From: Streptomyces sp. Edi2
GTDB taxonomy: Bacteria > Actinomycetota > Actinomycetes > Streptomycetales > Streptomycetaceae
DNA length: 64,000 bases
NCBI RefSeq assembly: GCF_040253635.1
Contig: NZ_JBEJGX010000003.1
Coordinates: forward strand, 7,093,501 to 7,157,500
Direction: 5' to 3'
The notes under the pieces are model-generated. The model was not told the DNA's origin. It was given only the letters and a program-made list of their open reading frames with translations, and searched no databases. Within the stretch, counting starts at the first letter, position 1; every line of letters starts with the position of its first letter. The position numbers were made by a program, and so were the translations under genes. Below are positions 9,918 through 17,665 of the stretch, one piece after another.

Positions 9918-10535
9918 TCAGGCCGAGATCTTCACGCTGCGCCCGTGCGGGTCCAGGTGGCCCAGTGCGCCCGGCGACGCGAGGCCCGGCAGCGTGTGCT
10001 TCCACAGGGCCGTGACGCGCTCCGGGAGGTCTGCGCGGTTGGACGCGGCCCGCGAGAACAACTGCACCCCCATGTACGCCGAGACGAAGAACTCGGCCGC
10101 CCGGTCCGGTGCCACACCCGGCAGCAGCTCGCCGTTGTCCCGGGCCTCGGTGAACATCGTGGTGATGATGTCGGTCCAGGCCTGGTACGGCACGAGCGGG
10201 TCCTCGCTGAACGTCGTCTCGACCGCGATACGGGTGCCGGCCTGCAGCAAGGGGTCACTGCGCAGGGCCAGCGCCACCTGATGGGTGAAGTCGATGGCGT
10301 CCTGCAGCCGGGACTCGCTGACTTGCGGAAGGAACGGATCGGTCTGCTCCGATATCACCGCGCGGGCCAGTGCGTCCTTGGACGTGAAGTGGAAGTACAC
10401 CGCTCCCTTGGTGACCCCGGCGCGCTGGATGATCTCGGCCATCGTGGCGGCCTGGTACCCGCGGCTGCCGATGACATGAGCCGCTGCTTCGAGGACGGCA
10501 CGCCGGGTGCGCACTGCGCGTTCCTGCTTGACCAC
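9918..10535 (-). CDS. TetR-family gamma-butyrolactone receptor (ArpA/ScbR type)
   Basis: A 205-residue TetR repressor expected to hold target promoters shut until the butyrolactone ligand releases it. The N-terminal HTH (residues about 8-52, QERAVRTRRAVLEAAAHVI then GVTKGAVYFHFTSKDALA) is typical of the ArpA/ScbR/BarA group. Trp120 in VPYQAWTDIITTMF sits where ArpA has the conserved ligand-pocket Trp119, which argues for a true receptor rather than a pseudo-receptor. The start is a GTG preceded by GGAGGATGATCG. Its promoter region, shared with the divergent MDR gene, contains an ARE-like site, so autoregulation is likely. The afsA homologue follows on the same strand. Confidence 0.9.
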   Translation of the reverse strand: MVKQERAVRTRRAVLEAAAHVIGSRGYQAATMAEIIQRAGVTKGAVYFHFTSKDALARAVISEQTDPFLPQVSESRLQDAIDFTHQVALALRSDPLLQAGTRIAVETTFSEDPLVPYQAWTDIITTMFTEARDNGELLPGVAPDRAAEFFVSAYMGVQLFSRAASNRADLPERVTALWKHTLPGLASPGALGHLDPHGRSVKISA

Positions 10536-10616
10536 CGATCATCCTCCGTATGCTCTCTTGGAGTTGTTGTGCCTGAGTGCGACCCGCTGCCCGTGGCCGC
10601 GCAGTCTATTTCCGCA

Positions 10617-10648
10617 TCATAAAGAAGCCAACCATGCGGTATTGAATT
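10617..10648. promoter_or_regulatory. ARE-like operator between the receptor and MDR reductase genes
   Basis: AAGAAGCC-AACCATGC-GGTATTGAATT lies in the divergent gap, about 85 bases before the receptor start and 92 before the reductase start. The arms are less symmetric than at the other two sites, but the core AACCATGCGGT is identical to the one near 12506. Likely bound by the receptor and/or the second TetR protein. Confidence 0.5.
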
Positions 10649-10739
10649 GCGCGGAACGAGTGGGAAGTCCGAAGGGTGCGGTCCGGCGTCGCGAACCGCT
10701 GCGATGCCGTTGAGTACTACGAGCGCGAGGAGCTGTCCG

Positions 10740-11768
10740 ATGCCCCCCACCGTCGTCCCCGCCATACCCGCCGTGCACCGCGAGGTCCGGCTCGCCGACC
10801 GGCCCGACGGCGAACTGACCACAGGTCACTTCACCCTCACCGAGGTCCCGGTGCCCGAGCCCGCGCCGGGGCAGGTGCTGGTGCGTACCCGTCTGATGGC
10901 GGTGACCGCGGCGATGGCGACGCAGATGGCCGGAATGCGGCTGCCCATGGCCTCATTTGTGCCGGGTGAGGCGCTGTGGGGCTCCGCGGTCGGTGAGGTG
11001 GTGGCGGCTCCGGACGGCGGCTTCACGCCCGGCGAACTGGTCCATCATCCGTACGGCTGGCGGGAGTTCGCGGCAGTCGAGGAGTCGCGCGTCCGGCGGC
11101 TGGCGGCGGACGAGCTGCCGACCCTCGCCGCGCATCTGTCGCAGGGCGCGACGGCCTGGGGAGCGCTGCGCCGTGCCGCGGAGGTGCGGCCGGGGGACAC
11201 CGTCTTCGTCACCGGGGCGGCGGGCGGTGTGGGCAGTCTGGCCGGGCAGCTGGCGCGGCGGCTGGGCGCGGGACGGGTCGTCGGCAGCACCGGATCGGAG
11301 CGCAAGGCGGCCCGGCTGCGCGCCGAGCTGGGGTACGACGACACGATCGTGCGCGGCGCCGCGCCGATCGAACGCCAGCTGCGCCGGGCCGCGCCGGGCG
11401 GCATCGATGTGCTGCTGGACACCGTGGGCGGCGAACAGCTCACGGCGGCGCTCGCCATGGCGCGCCCCGATGCGCGGTTCGCGCTGGTCGGGGCGCTCTC
11501 CAGCCAGCTTGACGGGGGCGTCGGCGGCGGCGCCCCGGTGGAGCTGGACGCGGGGCTGATCATCACGCGGCGGGTGCTGCTGCGCGGCTTCGGCCTGCAC
11601 GCGCATCCGGATCTGCCGCAGGAGTGGACCAAGGAGTTCGGCCAGGGCCTGCGGGAGGGCTCGTTGGTCTTCCCGCATGCCCTGCTGAAGGGGATCGAGC
11701 AGGCGCCGCAGGCGCTGTGCGAGCTCACGCAAGGGCGTCATATCGGGGCCGTGCTGGTCGAGTTGTGA
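10740..11768 (+). CDS. Zinc-free MDR-family NAD(P)H-dependent oxidoreductase
   Basis: A 342-residue medium-chain dehydrogenase/reductase of the prostaglandin/leukotriene-reductase-like group. It has an N-terminal GroES-like domain with PVPEPAPGQVLVRT (residues about 36-49) and a Rossmann motif with VTGAAGGVGSLAGQLARRLG near residues 158-176; the zinc ligands of alcohol dehydrogenases are absent. Such enzymes reduce the double bond of unsaturated carbonyl compounds. The ATG at 10740 is preceded by GAGGAGCT. Placed between two signalling regulators and beside afsA, it is a good candidate for reducing the butenolide intermediate of autoregulator synthesis, the role BprA plays for A-factor. That role is inference. 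Confidence 0.8.
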   Translation: MPPTVVPAIPAVHREVRLADRPDGELTTGHFTLTEVPVPEPAPGQVLVRTRLMAVTAAMATQMAGMRLPMASFVPGEALWGSAVGEVVAAPDGGFTPGELVHHPYGWREFAAVEESRVRRLAADELPTLAAHLSQGATAWGALRRAAEVRPGDTVFVTGAAGGVGSLAGQLARRLGAGRVVGSTGSERKAARLRAELGYDDTIVRGAAPIERQLRRAAPGGIDVLLDTVGGEQLTAALAMARPDARFALVGALSSQLDGGVGGGAPVELDAGLIITRRVLLRGFGLHAHPDLPQEWTKEFGQGLREGSLVFPHALLKGIEQAPQALCELTQGRHIGAVLVEL

Positions 11769-11812
11769 GGCCGGGGGGCGAGGGCCGGGGCGGGCCGGGC
11801 GGCCGGTCCGGG

Positions 11813-12448
11813 TCAGCCGGCCGCGCTGATCTGTGTCGGTGCCGGGATGCCGACGGCGGGCACCTGTCCGGGCGCGGCCGGCAGCAGCGCCCACAGGCCG
11901 ACCACGGCCTCGCGCGCCCACCACGTCCGGTCCTCGCTGCCCAGGTGGAGCAGGCCCACCACGAGTGAGGTCAACAGCTGGGCGGTGCGCCGCGGTTCGG
12001 TGTCCGACGCATGCGGTCCGACCGGCCCGCCGGTCCCGCAGGTCACCGCCTTGTCGAGGAAGAGCGCGTACCAGCGCTGCTCCAGGGCGTAGATGCCGAG
12101 CCCCGGCGCGGTCTCCGGACGCAGTCGCAGCCCGGCGCGCAGCACGGCGTCCGACTCCACCCGCCCGAACAGCTCGACGGTGAAGTCCTTTACGGCGACG
12201 GCGAGTGGTTCCGGGGAGCGGGTGAAGTCGTCCTCGATCTCCTGGAGGGTCGCGAGCGCCGCGTCCCGCACCGCGAGCGTGAGGTCGTCCTTCGAGGTGA
12301 AGTGGAAGTAGAGCGCTCCTTTGCTCAGCCGGGCCCGCCGGCTGATCTCGACCATGCCCGCGGCGGGTACCCCCTTCTCCAGGAAGGTCTCTGCGGCCGA
12401 GCGGATGAGTGCCTGGCGGCTCTGGATGGCGCGATGCTGGGTGGGCAC
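11813..12448 (-). CDS. Second TetR-family regulator, butyrolactone receptor homologue (possible pseudo-receptor)
   Basis: A 211-residue TetR protein. The HTH half (residues about 6-52, QHRAIQSRQALIRSAAETFLEKGVPAAGM then LSKGALYFHFTSKDDL) resembles the receptor at 9918-10535, but the C-terminal half diverges. In a hand alignment a Leu stands at the ArpA Trp119 position, with a Trp four residues further on (W126). Clusters often pair a true receptor with a pseudo-receptor that does not bind butyrolactones; this is the likelier reading but unproven. The start is GTG. The gene converges on the MDR gene, and its upstream gap, shared with the HAD phosphatase gene, carries the most symmetric ARE-like site of the cassette. 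Confidence 0.85.
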   Translation of the reverse strand: MPTQHRAIQSRQALIRSAAETFLEKGVPAAGMVEISRRARLSKGALYFHFTSKDDLTLAVRDAALATLQEIEDDFTRSPEPLAVAVKDFTVELFGRVESDAVLRAGLRLRPETAPGLGIYALEQRWYALFLDKAVTCGTGGPVGPHASDTEPRRTAQLLTSLVVGLLHLGSEDRTWWAREAVVGLWALLPAAPGQVPAVGIPAPTQISAAG

Positions 12449-12493
12449 GGTGTCCGTCCCGTCTCTAGTACGGCTGCGAGCTCAATGCAGTCT

Positions 12494-12524
12494 ACATAGA
12501 AAACCAACCATGCGGTTCTGTATG
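12494..12524. promoter_or_regulatory. ARE-like operator between the second TetR gene and the HAD phosphatase gene
   Basis: Arms CATAGAAAACC and GGTTCTGTATG (reverse complement CATACAGAACC, 8 of 11 matching) flank the centre AACCATGC. It begins 46 bases before the TetR start. It is the best palindrome of the three related sites and fits autoregulation of this regulator or control by the receptor next door. Confidence 0.6.
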
Positions 12525-12900
12525 CTTCGGGTGATTGGCCAGAACTGGCGGGCCCTGACGCGAAGTCGGCGATCGCCCGCTCGGTCGGAGACCCGGCGGC
12601 CATTTCGGCGCCACGCCCCCCAGTCTGGCCCCCGGTCAGGGTGTTGTCGACCCGTCAGGGGCAGCGGGGGTCCATTGACAAACAGCGCAGACGGTTTTTA
12701 AATCTCCGAAGGCGGTAAGCGGGAAGGTCCCTTCCGTTGCAGCCGCCTTGACGGTCGCGTACCGCCGTTGGACAGCGGTGCGCCATGGCGAGACCGCCTC
12801 TGCCTTCACCGGTCCTCGACCGCAGGCCGCCCCACCAGCCGAGCCAGCAACGTCACCCGAGCCCCTGCACCCCCATCGGAATCCGGAAAGGTCTCCAGCC

Positions 12901-13662
12901 ATGCGCGTAGCAACGGAAGTCGAACGTCCCGTGAGAGGTGCACGGGGCGCCGGCGGCGAGACGATCAGGGCCGCCGTCTTCGACCTGGACGGCACCCTCG
13001 CCAACACCCTGCCCCCGATCAGCAAGCTGCTGGTCAAGGTGGCCTCGGAACAAGGGTGTTCGGTGACCGCGCGGCAGGCGGCCGCCGCCATCGGCAAACC
13101 GCCCGGCCCCGCCTTCGGCCGGCTGCTGGGCAAGCCCGAGGACGACGGCCGGGTGCAGGCGGCCATCTCCCGCTACCGCGAACTGTTCGCCTATGAAGTG
13201 CTGTGCCAGGGACCGCAGCTGCTCTTCCCCGGTGTGACCGCGGGGCTGTCCGCGCTGCGCGCCCACGGCGTGGAGCTGGCCGTCGCCACGTCCAAGACCA
13301 CCCGCAGTGCCGAGGCGCTCCTCGACGTCATGGGCATCCGCGATCTGGTCGGCCCGGTCATCGGCCAGGACATGGTCCGGCGTGGCAAACCGCATCCGGA
13401 GATGGTGCTGCGGGCGGCCGGCCGGCTCGGTGTCGCGGCCTGGCAGAGCGCGTATGTGGGGGACACCGTGGGGGATATGAGGATGGCGGTCACCGCGCGG
13501 ATGGAGCCGGTGGCGGTGACCTACGGGGTCGGCACGTTCGGCGAGCTCGCCGCGGTCGCCGGCACCCGGATGTGCGGCTCGTTCAAGGACGTGGTCTCCG
13601 TGATCGCTGCTGCCCGGCCACGGCCGGCCGTCGGGGTGGGGGCCCAGCAGCGCCGCCGCTGA
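12901..13662 (+). CDS. HAD-superfamily phosphatase
   Basis: A 253-residue hydrolase with all four HAD motifs: FDLDGTLANT (nucleophile and acid Asp, residues about 26-35), ATSKTT (motif II Thr/Ser), GKPHPEMV (motif III Lys) and YVGDTVGDMRMA (motif IV Asp). It resembles the phosphoglycolate phosphatase-like subgroup, but substrates in that group cannot be predicted reliably. The ATG at 12901 has GGAAAGG just upstream; an open frame from 12748 has no similarity. Beside afsA and an enone-type reductase, it is an attractive candidate for removing the phosphate left from dihydroxyacetone phosphate during butyrolactone synthesis. This assignment is inference from context. Confidence 0.8.
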   Translation: MRVATEVERPVRGARGAGGETIRAAVFDLDGTLANTLPPISKLLVKVASEQGCSVTARQAAAAIGKPPGPAFGRLLGKPEDDGRVQAAISRYRELFAYEVLCQGPQLLFPGVTAGLSALRAHGVELAVATSKTTRSAEALLDVMGIRDLVGPVIGQDMVRRGKPHPEMVLRAAGRLGVAAWQSAYVGDTVGDMRMAVTARMEPVAVTYGVGTFGELAAVAGTRMCGSFKDVVSVIAAARPRPAVGVGAQQRRR

Positions 13663-13687
13663 GGCGGCGGGTGGCGGAGCGAGAACG

Positions 13688-14539
13688 CTAGGCCCCGGTC
13701 GTCACCTCGTGCGCGTAACGGGCCCCGGCGGTCTGCAGTGCGGCGTGCAGCCGGCTGAAGACTTCCGCCGCGCGGCCCCCCGGCCAGTCCTCCGGCAGGA
13801 GGGGAGAGGGCAGTCCGGGATCCGCGTAGGGCAACTGACGCCAGGCGTCCAGCGCCAGCAGATAGTCGCGGTAGGCCGCTTCGGGGGGCACCGAGCGGCG
13901 CCGCGACCACCGCCGGAGGACGGGTTCCTGCTCGTCGAGGAAGGCGCGGTGCCGCGCGGCGAGGGCGTCCAGGTCCCACCAGCGGGCCACCGCGTCGGCC
14001 GTGGGGGCGAAACCGGCGTGCTCGCCGGTGAACAGGTCGACGTACGGGGACAGCTGCAGCCGCTCCAGGGTGTGCCGGGTCTCCTCGTAGAGCTGGGCGG
14101 GGGCGATCCACACACCCGGTGCCGCGGTGCCGAAACCGAGCCGCGACAGCCGCGAGCGCAGCAGATGCCGCTTGTGGCGCTCCTCCTCGGGGATGGAGAA
14201 GACGGCCAGCACCCAGCCGTCGGAGAGCTGGGCGGCCGGGCGGCCGAAGATCCGCCGGTCGCCGTCCTCCAGCAGCTGGCGGGCCGCGTCGGACAGCCCG
14301 TACGCGGCCGCCCCGGTGGCCGTGCGCGCGGGGACCAGCAACCCGCGCCGCTTGAGCCGGGAGACCGCGGAGCGCACCGACGGCGGATCCACGCCGAGCG
14401 CGCCGAGGAGCCGGATCAGGGCGGCGACCGGCACCGGAGCGGCCGTACCGCCCGCCGACCCGGCGCCGCCGCGTCCGTAGGCGCCGTAGAACGTGACGAT
14501 CAGGGACCGTGGGGTGCGCTGTGTTTGCTGGTCGTTCAC
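13688..14539 (-). CDS. PaaX-family transcriptional regulator
   Basis: A 283-residue GntR-like regulator of the PaaX type, which represses aromatic acyl-CoA catabolic operons and is released by the aryl-CoA. It has an N-terminal winged helix (residues about 10-80, with VRSAVSRLKRRGLLVPAR), the central PaaX segment (WVLAVFSIPEEERHKRHLLRSRLSRLGFG) and the C-terminal effector part. The start is GTG. The gene lies nine bases behind the aryl-CoA ligase gene on the same strand, so both probably form one operon. Its targets are most likely the ligase/dehydrogenase promoter region at 16151-16411 and perhaps the hydratase promoter. Confidence 0.85.
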   Translation of the reverse strand: MNDQQTQRTPRSLIVTFYGAYGRGGAGSAGGTAAPVPVAALIRLLGALGVDPPSVRSAVSRLKRRGLLVPARTATGAAAYGLSDAARQLLEDGDRRIFGRPAAQLSDGWVLAVFSIPEEERHKRHLLRSRLSRLGFGTAAPGVWIAPAQLYEETRHTLERLQLSPYVDLFTGEHAGFAPTADAVARWWDLDALAARHRAFLDEQEPVLRRWSRRRSVPPEAAYRDYLLALDAWRQLPYADPGLPSPLLPEDWPGGRAAEVFSRLHAALQTAGARYAHEVTTGA

Positions 14540-14548
14540 CGGGTCACT

Positions 14549-16150
14549 CTAAAGGGGGTCCCGCAACCGGAAGCGCTGGAGCTTGCCGGTCTGGGTGCGC
14601 GGCAGAGAGGTGTGGAAGACGATCTCGCGCGGGCATTTGTAGGGCGCGATGCGGGTCTTGGTGAAGGCGCGGAGCGCGGCGACGGTGTCCTCTCCCGGGG
14701 AGACGCCGGGGCGCAGCACGACATGGGCGACGACCACCTGCCCGCGGTCCTCGTCGGCCCGTCCCACCACCGCCGCCTCGGTCACATCGGGGTGCCGCAG
14801 CAGCGCGTCCTCCACCTCGGGGCCCGCGATGTTGTAGCCGGCCGAAATGATCATGTCGTCCGCGCGGGCCACATAGCGGAAGTAGCCGTCCGGTTCGCGG
14901 ACATAGGTGTCGCCGGTGAGGTTCCAGCCGTCCCGTACGTAGTCGGTCTGCCGGGTGTCCGCGAGATAGCGGCAGCCGGTGGGCCCCTGTACGGCGAGCA
15001 GCCCCGGTTCGCCGTCCGGCAGCGGTGTGCCGTCCGCGCCCACCACCCGCGCCCGGAAGCCGGGGACCGGCACTCCCGTCGTCCCCGGGCGGGCCGCGCC
15101 GTCGGCGGCCGAGAGGAAGATGTGCAGCAGCTCCGTGGCGCCGATGCCGTTGATGATCCGCAGACCGGTCGCCTCGTGCCAGGCCTGCCAGGTCGCGGCG
15201 GGCAGGTTCTCACCGGCCGATACGCACCGGCGCAGCGAGGAGACGTCGTGCCCGGAGAGCTTGGGCAGCATGGCGCGGTAGGCGGTCGGCGCGGTGAACA
15301 GCACCGAGATACGGTGCGCCGCGATATCGCCGAGCAGACGCTCCGGTCCGCCCCAGTCGGCGAGAAACGCCGAGGCGCCGGCCCGCAGCGGGAAGATCAC
15401 CAGCCCGCCCAGACCGAAGGTGAAGCCGAGCGGCGGGCTGCCGGCGAACACGTCGTCCGGTTCCGGACGCAGTACCTGCGCCGAGAAGGTGTCCGCGATG
15501 GCGAGCACATCGCGGTGGAAGTGCATACAGCCCTTGGGGCGGCCGGTGGTGCCGGAGGTGAAGGCGATCAGCGCCACATCGTCGGCGGAGGTCTCCACGG
15601 CCCTGTACGGCGCGCCGCCCGGCCGGGCCAGCTGCCGCAGATCGTCCGGCCCGTCCCCGCCGAACGTGGTGATCCGCAGCCCCGGGATCTCGGCCTTGAC
15701 CAGGTCGTCGACCGAGCGGACATCGCACAGCGCATGGCGCACCTGCGCGATCCCCGCGATCGTGGCCAGCTCCTTCGGACGCTGCGCGGCCAGCACGGTC
15801 ACCGCGACCGCCCCCGCCTTCATCACGGCGAGCCAGCAGGCCGCCAGCCAGGGTGTGGTGGGCCCGCGCAGCAGGACGCGGTTGCCCGGCAGCACCCCCA
15901 GCCGGCCGGTGAGTGCATGGGCGATCGCGTCGACCTGCGCACGCAGCTGCCCGTACGTCCAGACCGGCCCGCTCGCGTCACGGACCGCGGGCCGCTCGGC
16001 GCCGAGCCGCGCGATGGTGCCGTCCAGCAGCTCGGCGCCGCAGTTCAGCCGGTCGGGATAGCCCAGGTCGGTGAGGTGCGGCCACTGGTCGTGGGGCGGC
16101 AGCCGGTCGCGCGCGAAGGTGTCGGTGTGGGCCGAGGACCGTAGCTCCAT
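14549..16150 (-). CDS. AMP-dependent aryl-CoA ligase (benzoate/2-aminobenzoate-CoA ligase type)
   Basis: Activates an aromatic acid to its CoA thioester with ATP, the entry step of the pathway encoded on both sides of the signalling cassette. The 533-residue protein has the ANL motifs FTSGTTGRPKG (P-loop, about residues 210-220), GIGATELLHIFLSA, YVRDGWNLTGD (Asp), YVARADDMIISAGYNI (hinge region) and PRTQTGKLQRFRLRD with the C-terminal Lys. The sequence around the substrate pocket is closest to benzoate/anthranilate-CoA ligases as far as I can judge by eye, but substrate choice is not certain. The ATG at 16150 faces the divergent acyl-CoA dehydrogenase gene. Confidence 0.85.
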   Translation of the reverse strand: MELRSSAHTDTFARDRLPPHDQWPHLTDLGYPDRLNCGAELLDGTIARLGAERPAVRDASGPVWTYGQLRAQVDAIAHALTGRLGVLPGNRVLLRGPTTPWLAACWLAVMKAGAVAVTVLAAQRPKELATIAGIAQVRHALCDVRSVDDLVKAEIPGLRITTFGGDGPDDLRQLARPGGAPYRAVETSADDVALIAFTSGTTGRPKGCMHFHRDVLAIADTFSAQVLRPEPDDVFAGSPPLGFTFGLGGLVIFPLRAGASAFLADWGGPERLLGDIAAHRISVLFTAPTAYRAMLPKLSGHDVSSLRRCVSAGENLPAATWQAWHEATGLRIINGIGATELLHIFLSAADGAARPGTTGVPVPGFRARVVGADGTPLPDGEPGLLAVQGPTGCRYLADTRQTDYVRDGWNLTGDTYVREPDGYFRYVARADDMIISAGYNIAGPEVEDALLRHPDVTEAAVVGRADEDRGQVVVAHVVLRPGVSPGEDTVAALRAFTKTRIAPYKCPREIVFHTSLPRTQTGKLQRFRLRDPL

Positions 16151-16322
16151 GGCGTATGCCCCCTAGGGCGTGTCTTACGGATCATGGCGGACTCGCGAGA
16201 AGGGGGCCGACGAGCGGCCGGGGGACGGCGGGGCGAGGGCGGGTGACGGTGCGGCAACCGGTCGGGGCGGTGCGGTGACCGACCGGGACGGCGCGGTTGC
16301 CTGCTCGTTCCGCGGGTCGGGT

Positions 16323-16369
16323 ACTGCCGTTCGGATCCGTCGTCAGCGTAACGTGTTCGTGACGGCAGT
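16323..16369. promoter_or_regulatory. Inverted repeat in the ligase / acyl-CoA dehydrogenase divergent promoter region
   Basis: ACTGCCGT (16323-16330) and ACGGCAGT (16362-16369) are perfect inverted 8-mers. Between them is GTAACG-TGTT-CGTGAC, an imperfect inner palindrome. This is the only AT-richer part of the 261-base divergent gap and lies 43-90 bases before the dehydrogenase start. Candidate operator for the PaaX protein; not confirmed. Confidence 0.35.
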
Positions 16370-16411
16370 CAACAGACCGCGATAGAGGACCAGCTACCAG
16401 GGAGCCGCCTC

Positions 16412-17545
16412 GTGACCGTATTCGCGCTGGGACCGGATGAGCAGGAATGGTGCGCCGAACTGCGCGCGCTGACAGCCGAACGGCTGAGTCCGCTGGCGGA
16501 GAAGGGCGAGGAGGGCCGGGTCAACCGCCCGCTGGTCGCGGCCCTGGGCGAACTGGGCCTGCTGCGGCGCCTGTTCCCCGACGGCGGCGCCCTGCGCGCC
16601 CTGGACCTGTGCCTGCTGCGGGAATCCCTCGCCCAGGAGTGCACGGAGGCGGAGACCGCACTGGCGCTCCAGGGGCTGGGGGCCTATCCGATCGTGCAGT
16701 CCGGGACCGGGGCCCAGCGCGCGCGCTGGCTGCCGGAGGTCGCCGCGGGGCGCGCGGTCGCGTCGTTCGCGCTGAGCGAGCCGGGCGCGGGCTCGGACGC
16801 CGCCGCGCTGTCCCTGGCCGCCGAGCCGGACGGCCCCGACGGCTGGCGGCTCACCGGCGAGAAGTGCTGGATCTCCAACGCCCCCGAGGCGGACTTCGCC
16901 ACCGTCTTCGCCCGTACCGGAGGCGGGGCGGGCGCACGCGGTGTCACGGCCTTCCTGGTGCCCGCCGGCCGGCCGGGTCTGACCGGCGCGCACCTGGACA
17001 TGCTCAGCCCGCACCCGATCGGCACGCTTCAGTTCGACGGCACGCCCGTGACCAGGGCGGATGTCCTGGGGGAGGTGGACGGCGGCTTTGCCGTCGCGAT
17101 GGCCACCCTGAACCTCTTCCGGCCGAGCGTCGGCGCCTTCGCGGTCGGCATGGCGCAGGCCGCGCTGGACGCGGCGCTGACGCACGCGGGCGCGCGCACC
17201 GCGTTCGGCGGCCCGCTCAAGGATCTGCAGTCCGTCGGCCACCAGCTCGCCGAGATGGCCACCCGGGTCGAGTCCGCCCGCCTCCTGGTGTACGCGGCCG
17301 CCTCCGCGTACGACACCGGGGCCCCGGACATCGCCCGCCGCTCGGCCATGGCCAAGCTGCTGGCGACCGAGACCGCCCAGTACGTCGTCGACGCCGCCGT
17401 ACAGATCCACGGCGCCCGCGCGCTGCGCCGCGGCCACCTGCTGGAACACCTCTACCGCGAGGTCCGTGCACCCCGCATCTACGAGGGCGCCACGGAGGTG
17501 CAGCGCTCGATCATCGCCAAGGAGCTGTACCGGGGGCGGCCCTGA
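16412..17545 (+). CDS. Acyl-CoA dehydrogenase
   Basis: FAD-dependent acyl-CoA dehydrogenase of 377 residues. Visible motifs are FALSEPGAGSDAAAL (flavin and substrate binding, about residues 118-132), LTGEKCWISNAPEADFATVFA, and the C-terminal VQIHGARALRRGHLLEHLYREVRAPRIYEGATEVQRSIIAKEL with the family's Glu in YEGATEVQR. The GTG start is preceded by AGGGAG. It is transcribed divergently from the aryl-CoA ligase gene. Azoarcus-type 2-aminobenzoate operons include such a dehydrogenase, so a step in the degradation of the non-aromatic CoA product is likely; the exact substrate is unknown. Confidence 0.9.
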   Translation: MTVFALGPDEQEWCAELRALTAERLSPLAEKGEEGRVNRPLVAALGELGLLRRLFPDGGALRALDLCLLRESLAQECTEAETALALQGLGAYPIVQSGTGAQRARWLPEVAAGRAVASFALSEPGAGSDAAALSLAAEPDGPDGWRLTGEKCWISNAPEADFATVFARTGGGAGARGVTAFLVPAGRPGLTGAHLDMLSPHPIGTLQFDGTPVTRADVLGEVDGGFAVAMATLNLFRPSVGAFAVGMAQAALDAALTHAGARTAFGGPLKDLQSVGHQLAEMATRVESARLLVYAAASAYDTGAPDIARRSAMAKLLATETAQYVVDAAVQIHGARALRRGHLLEHLYREVRAPRIYEGATEVQRSIIAKELYRGRP

Positions 17546-17665
17546 ACTCCCGTGCAGAGCGGGGTAAGCGGGCAAGCGGGCGCACGGATGCCGCCGCCCG
17601 GCCGACGGGCGGTTGTCAGTGCCGGATGGCAGGCTGAATTCAGAGGATCCGCGAAGGGAATCGTC

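Noticed and set aside
8797..13662. A mobile element carrying the signalling cassette
   Set aside because: No integrase, transposase, tRNA target, flanking direct repeats or composition change was seen at either edge, so insertion by a mobile element is not supported.
13709..16144. An 811-codon plus-strand frame across the PaaX and ligase genes
   Set aside because: Runs antisense through two genes with clear motifs and has Arg/Gly/Pro/Gln-rich shadow composition.
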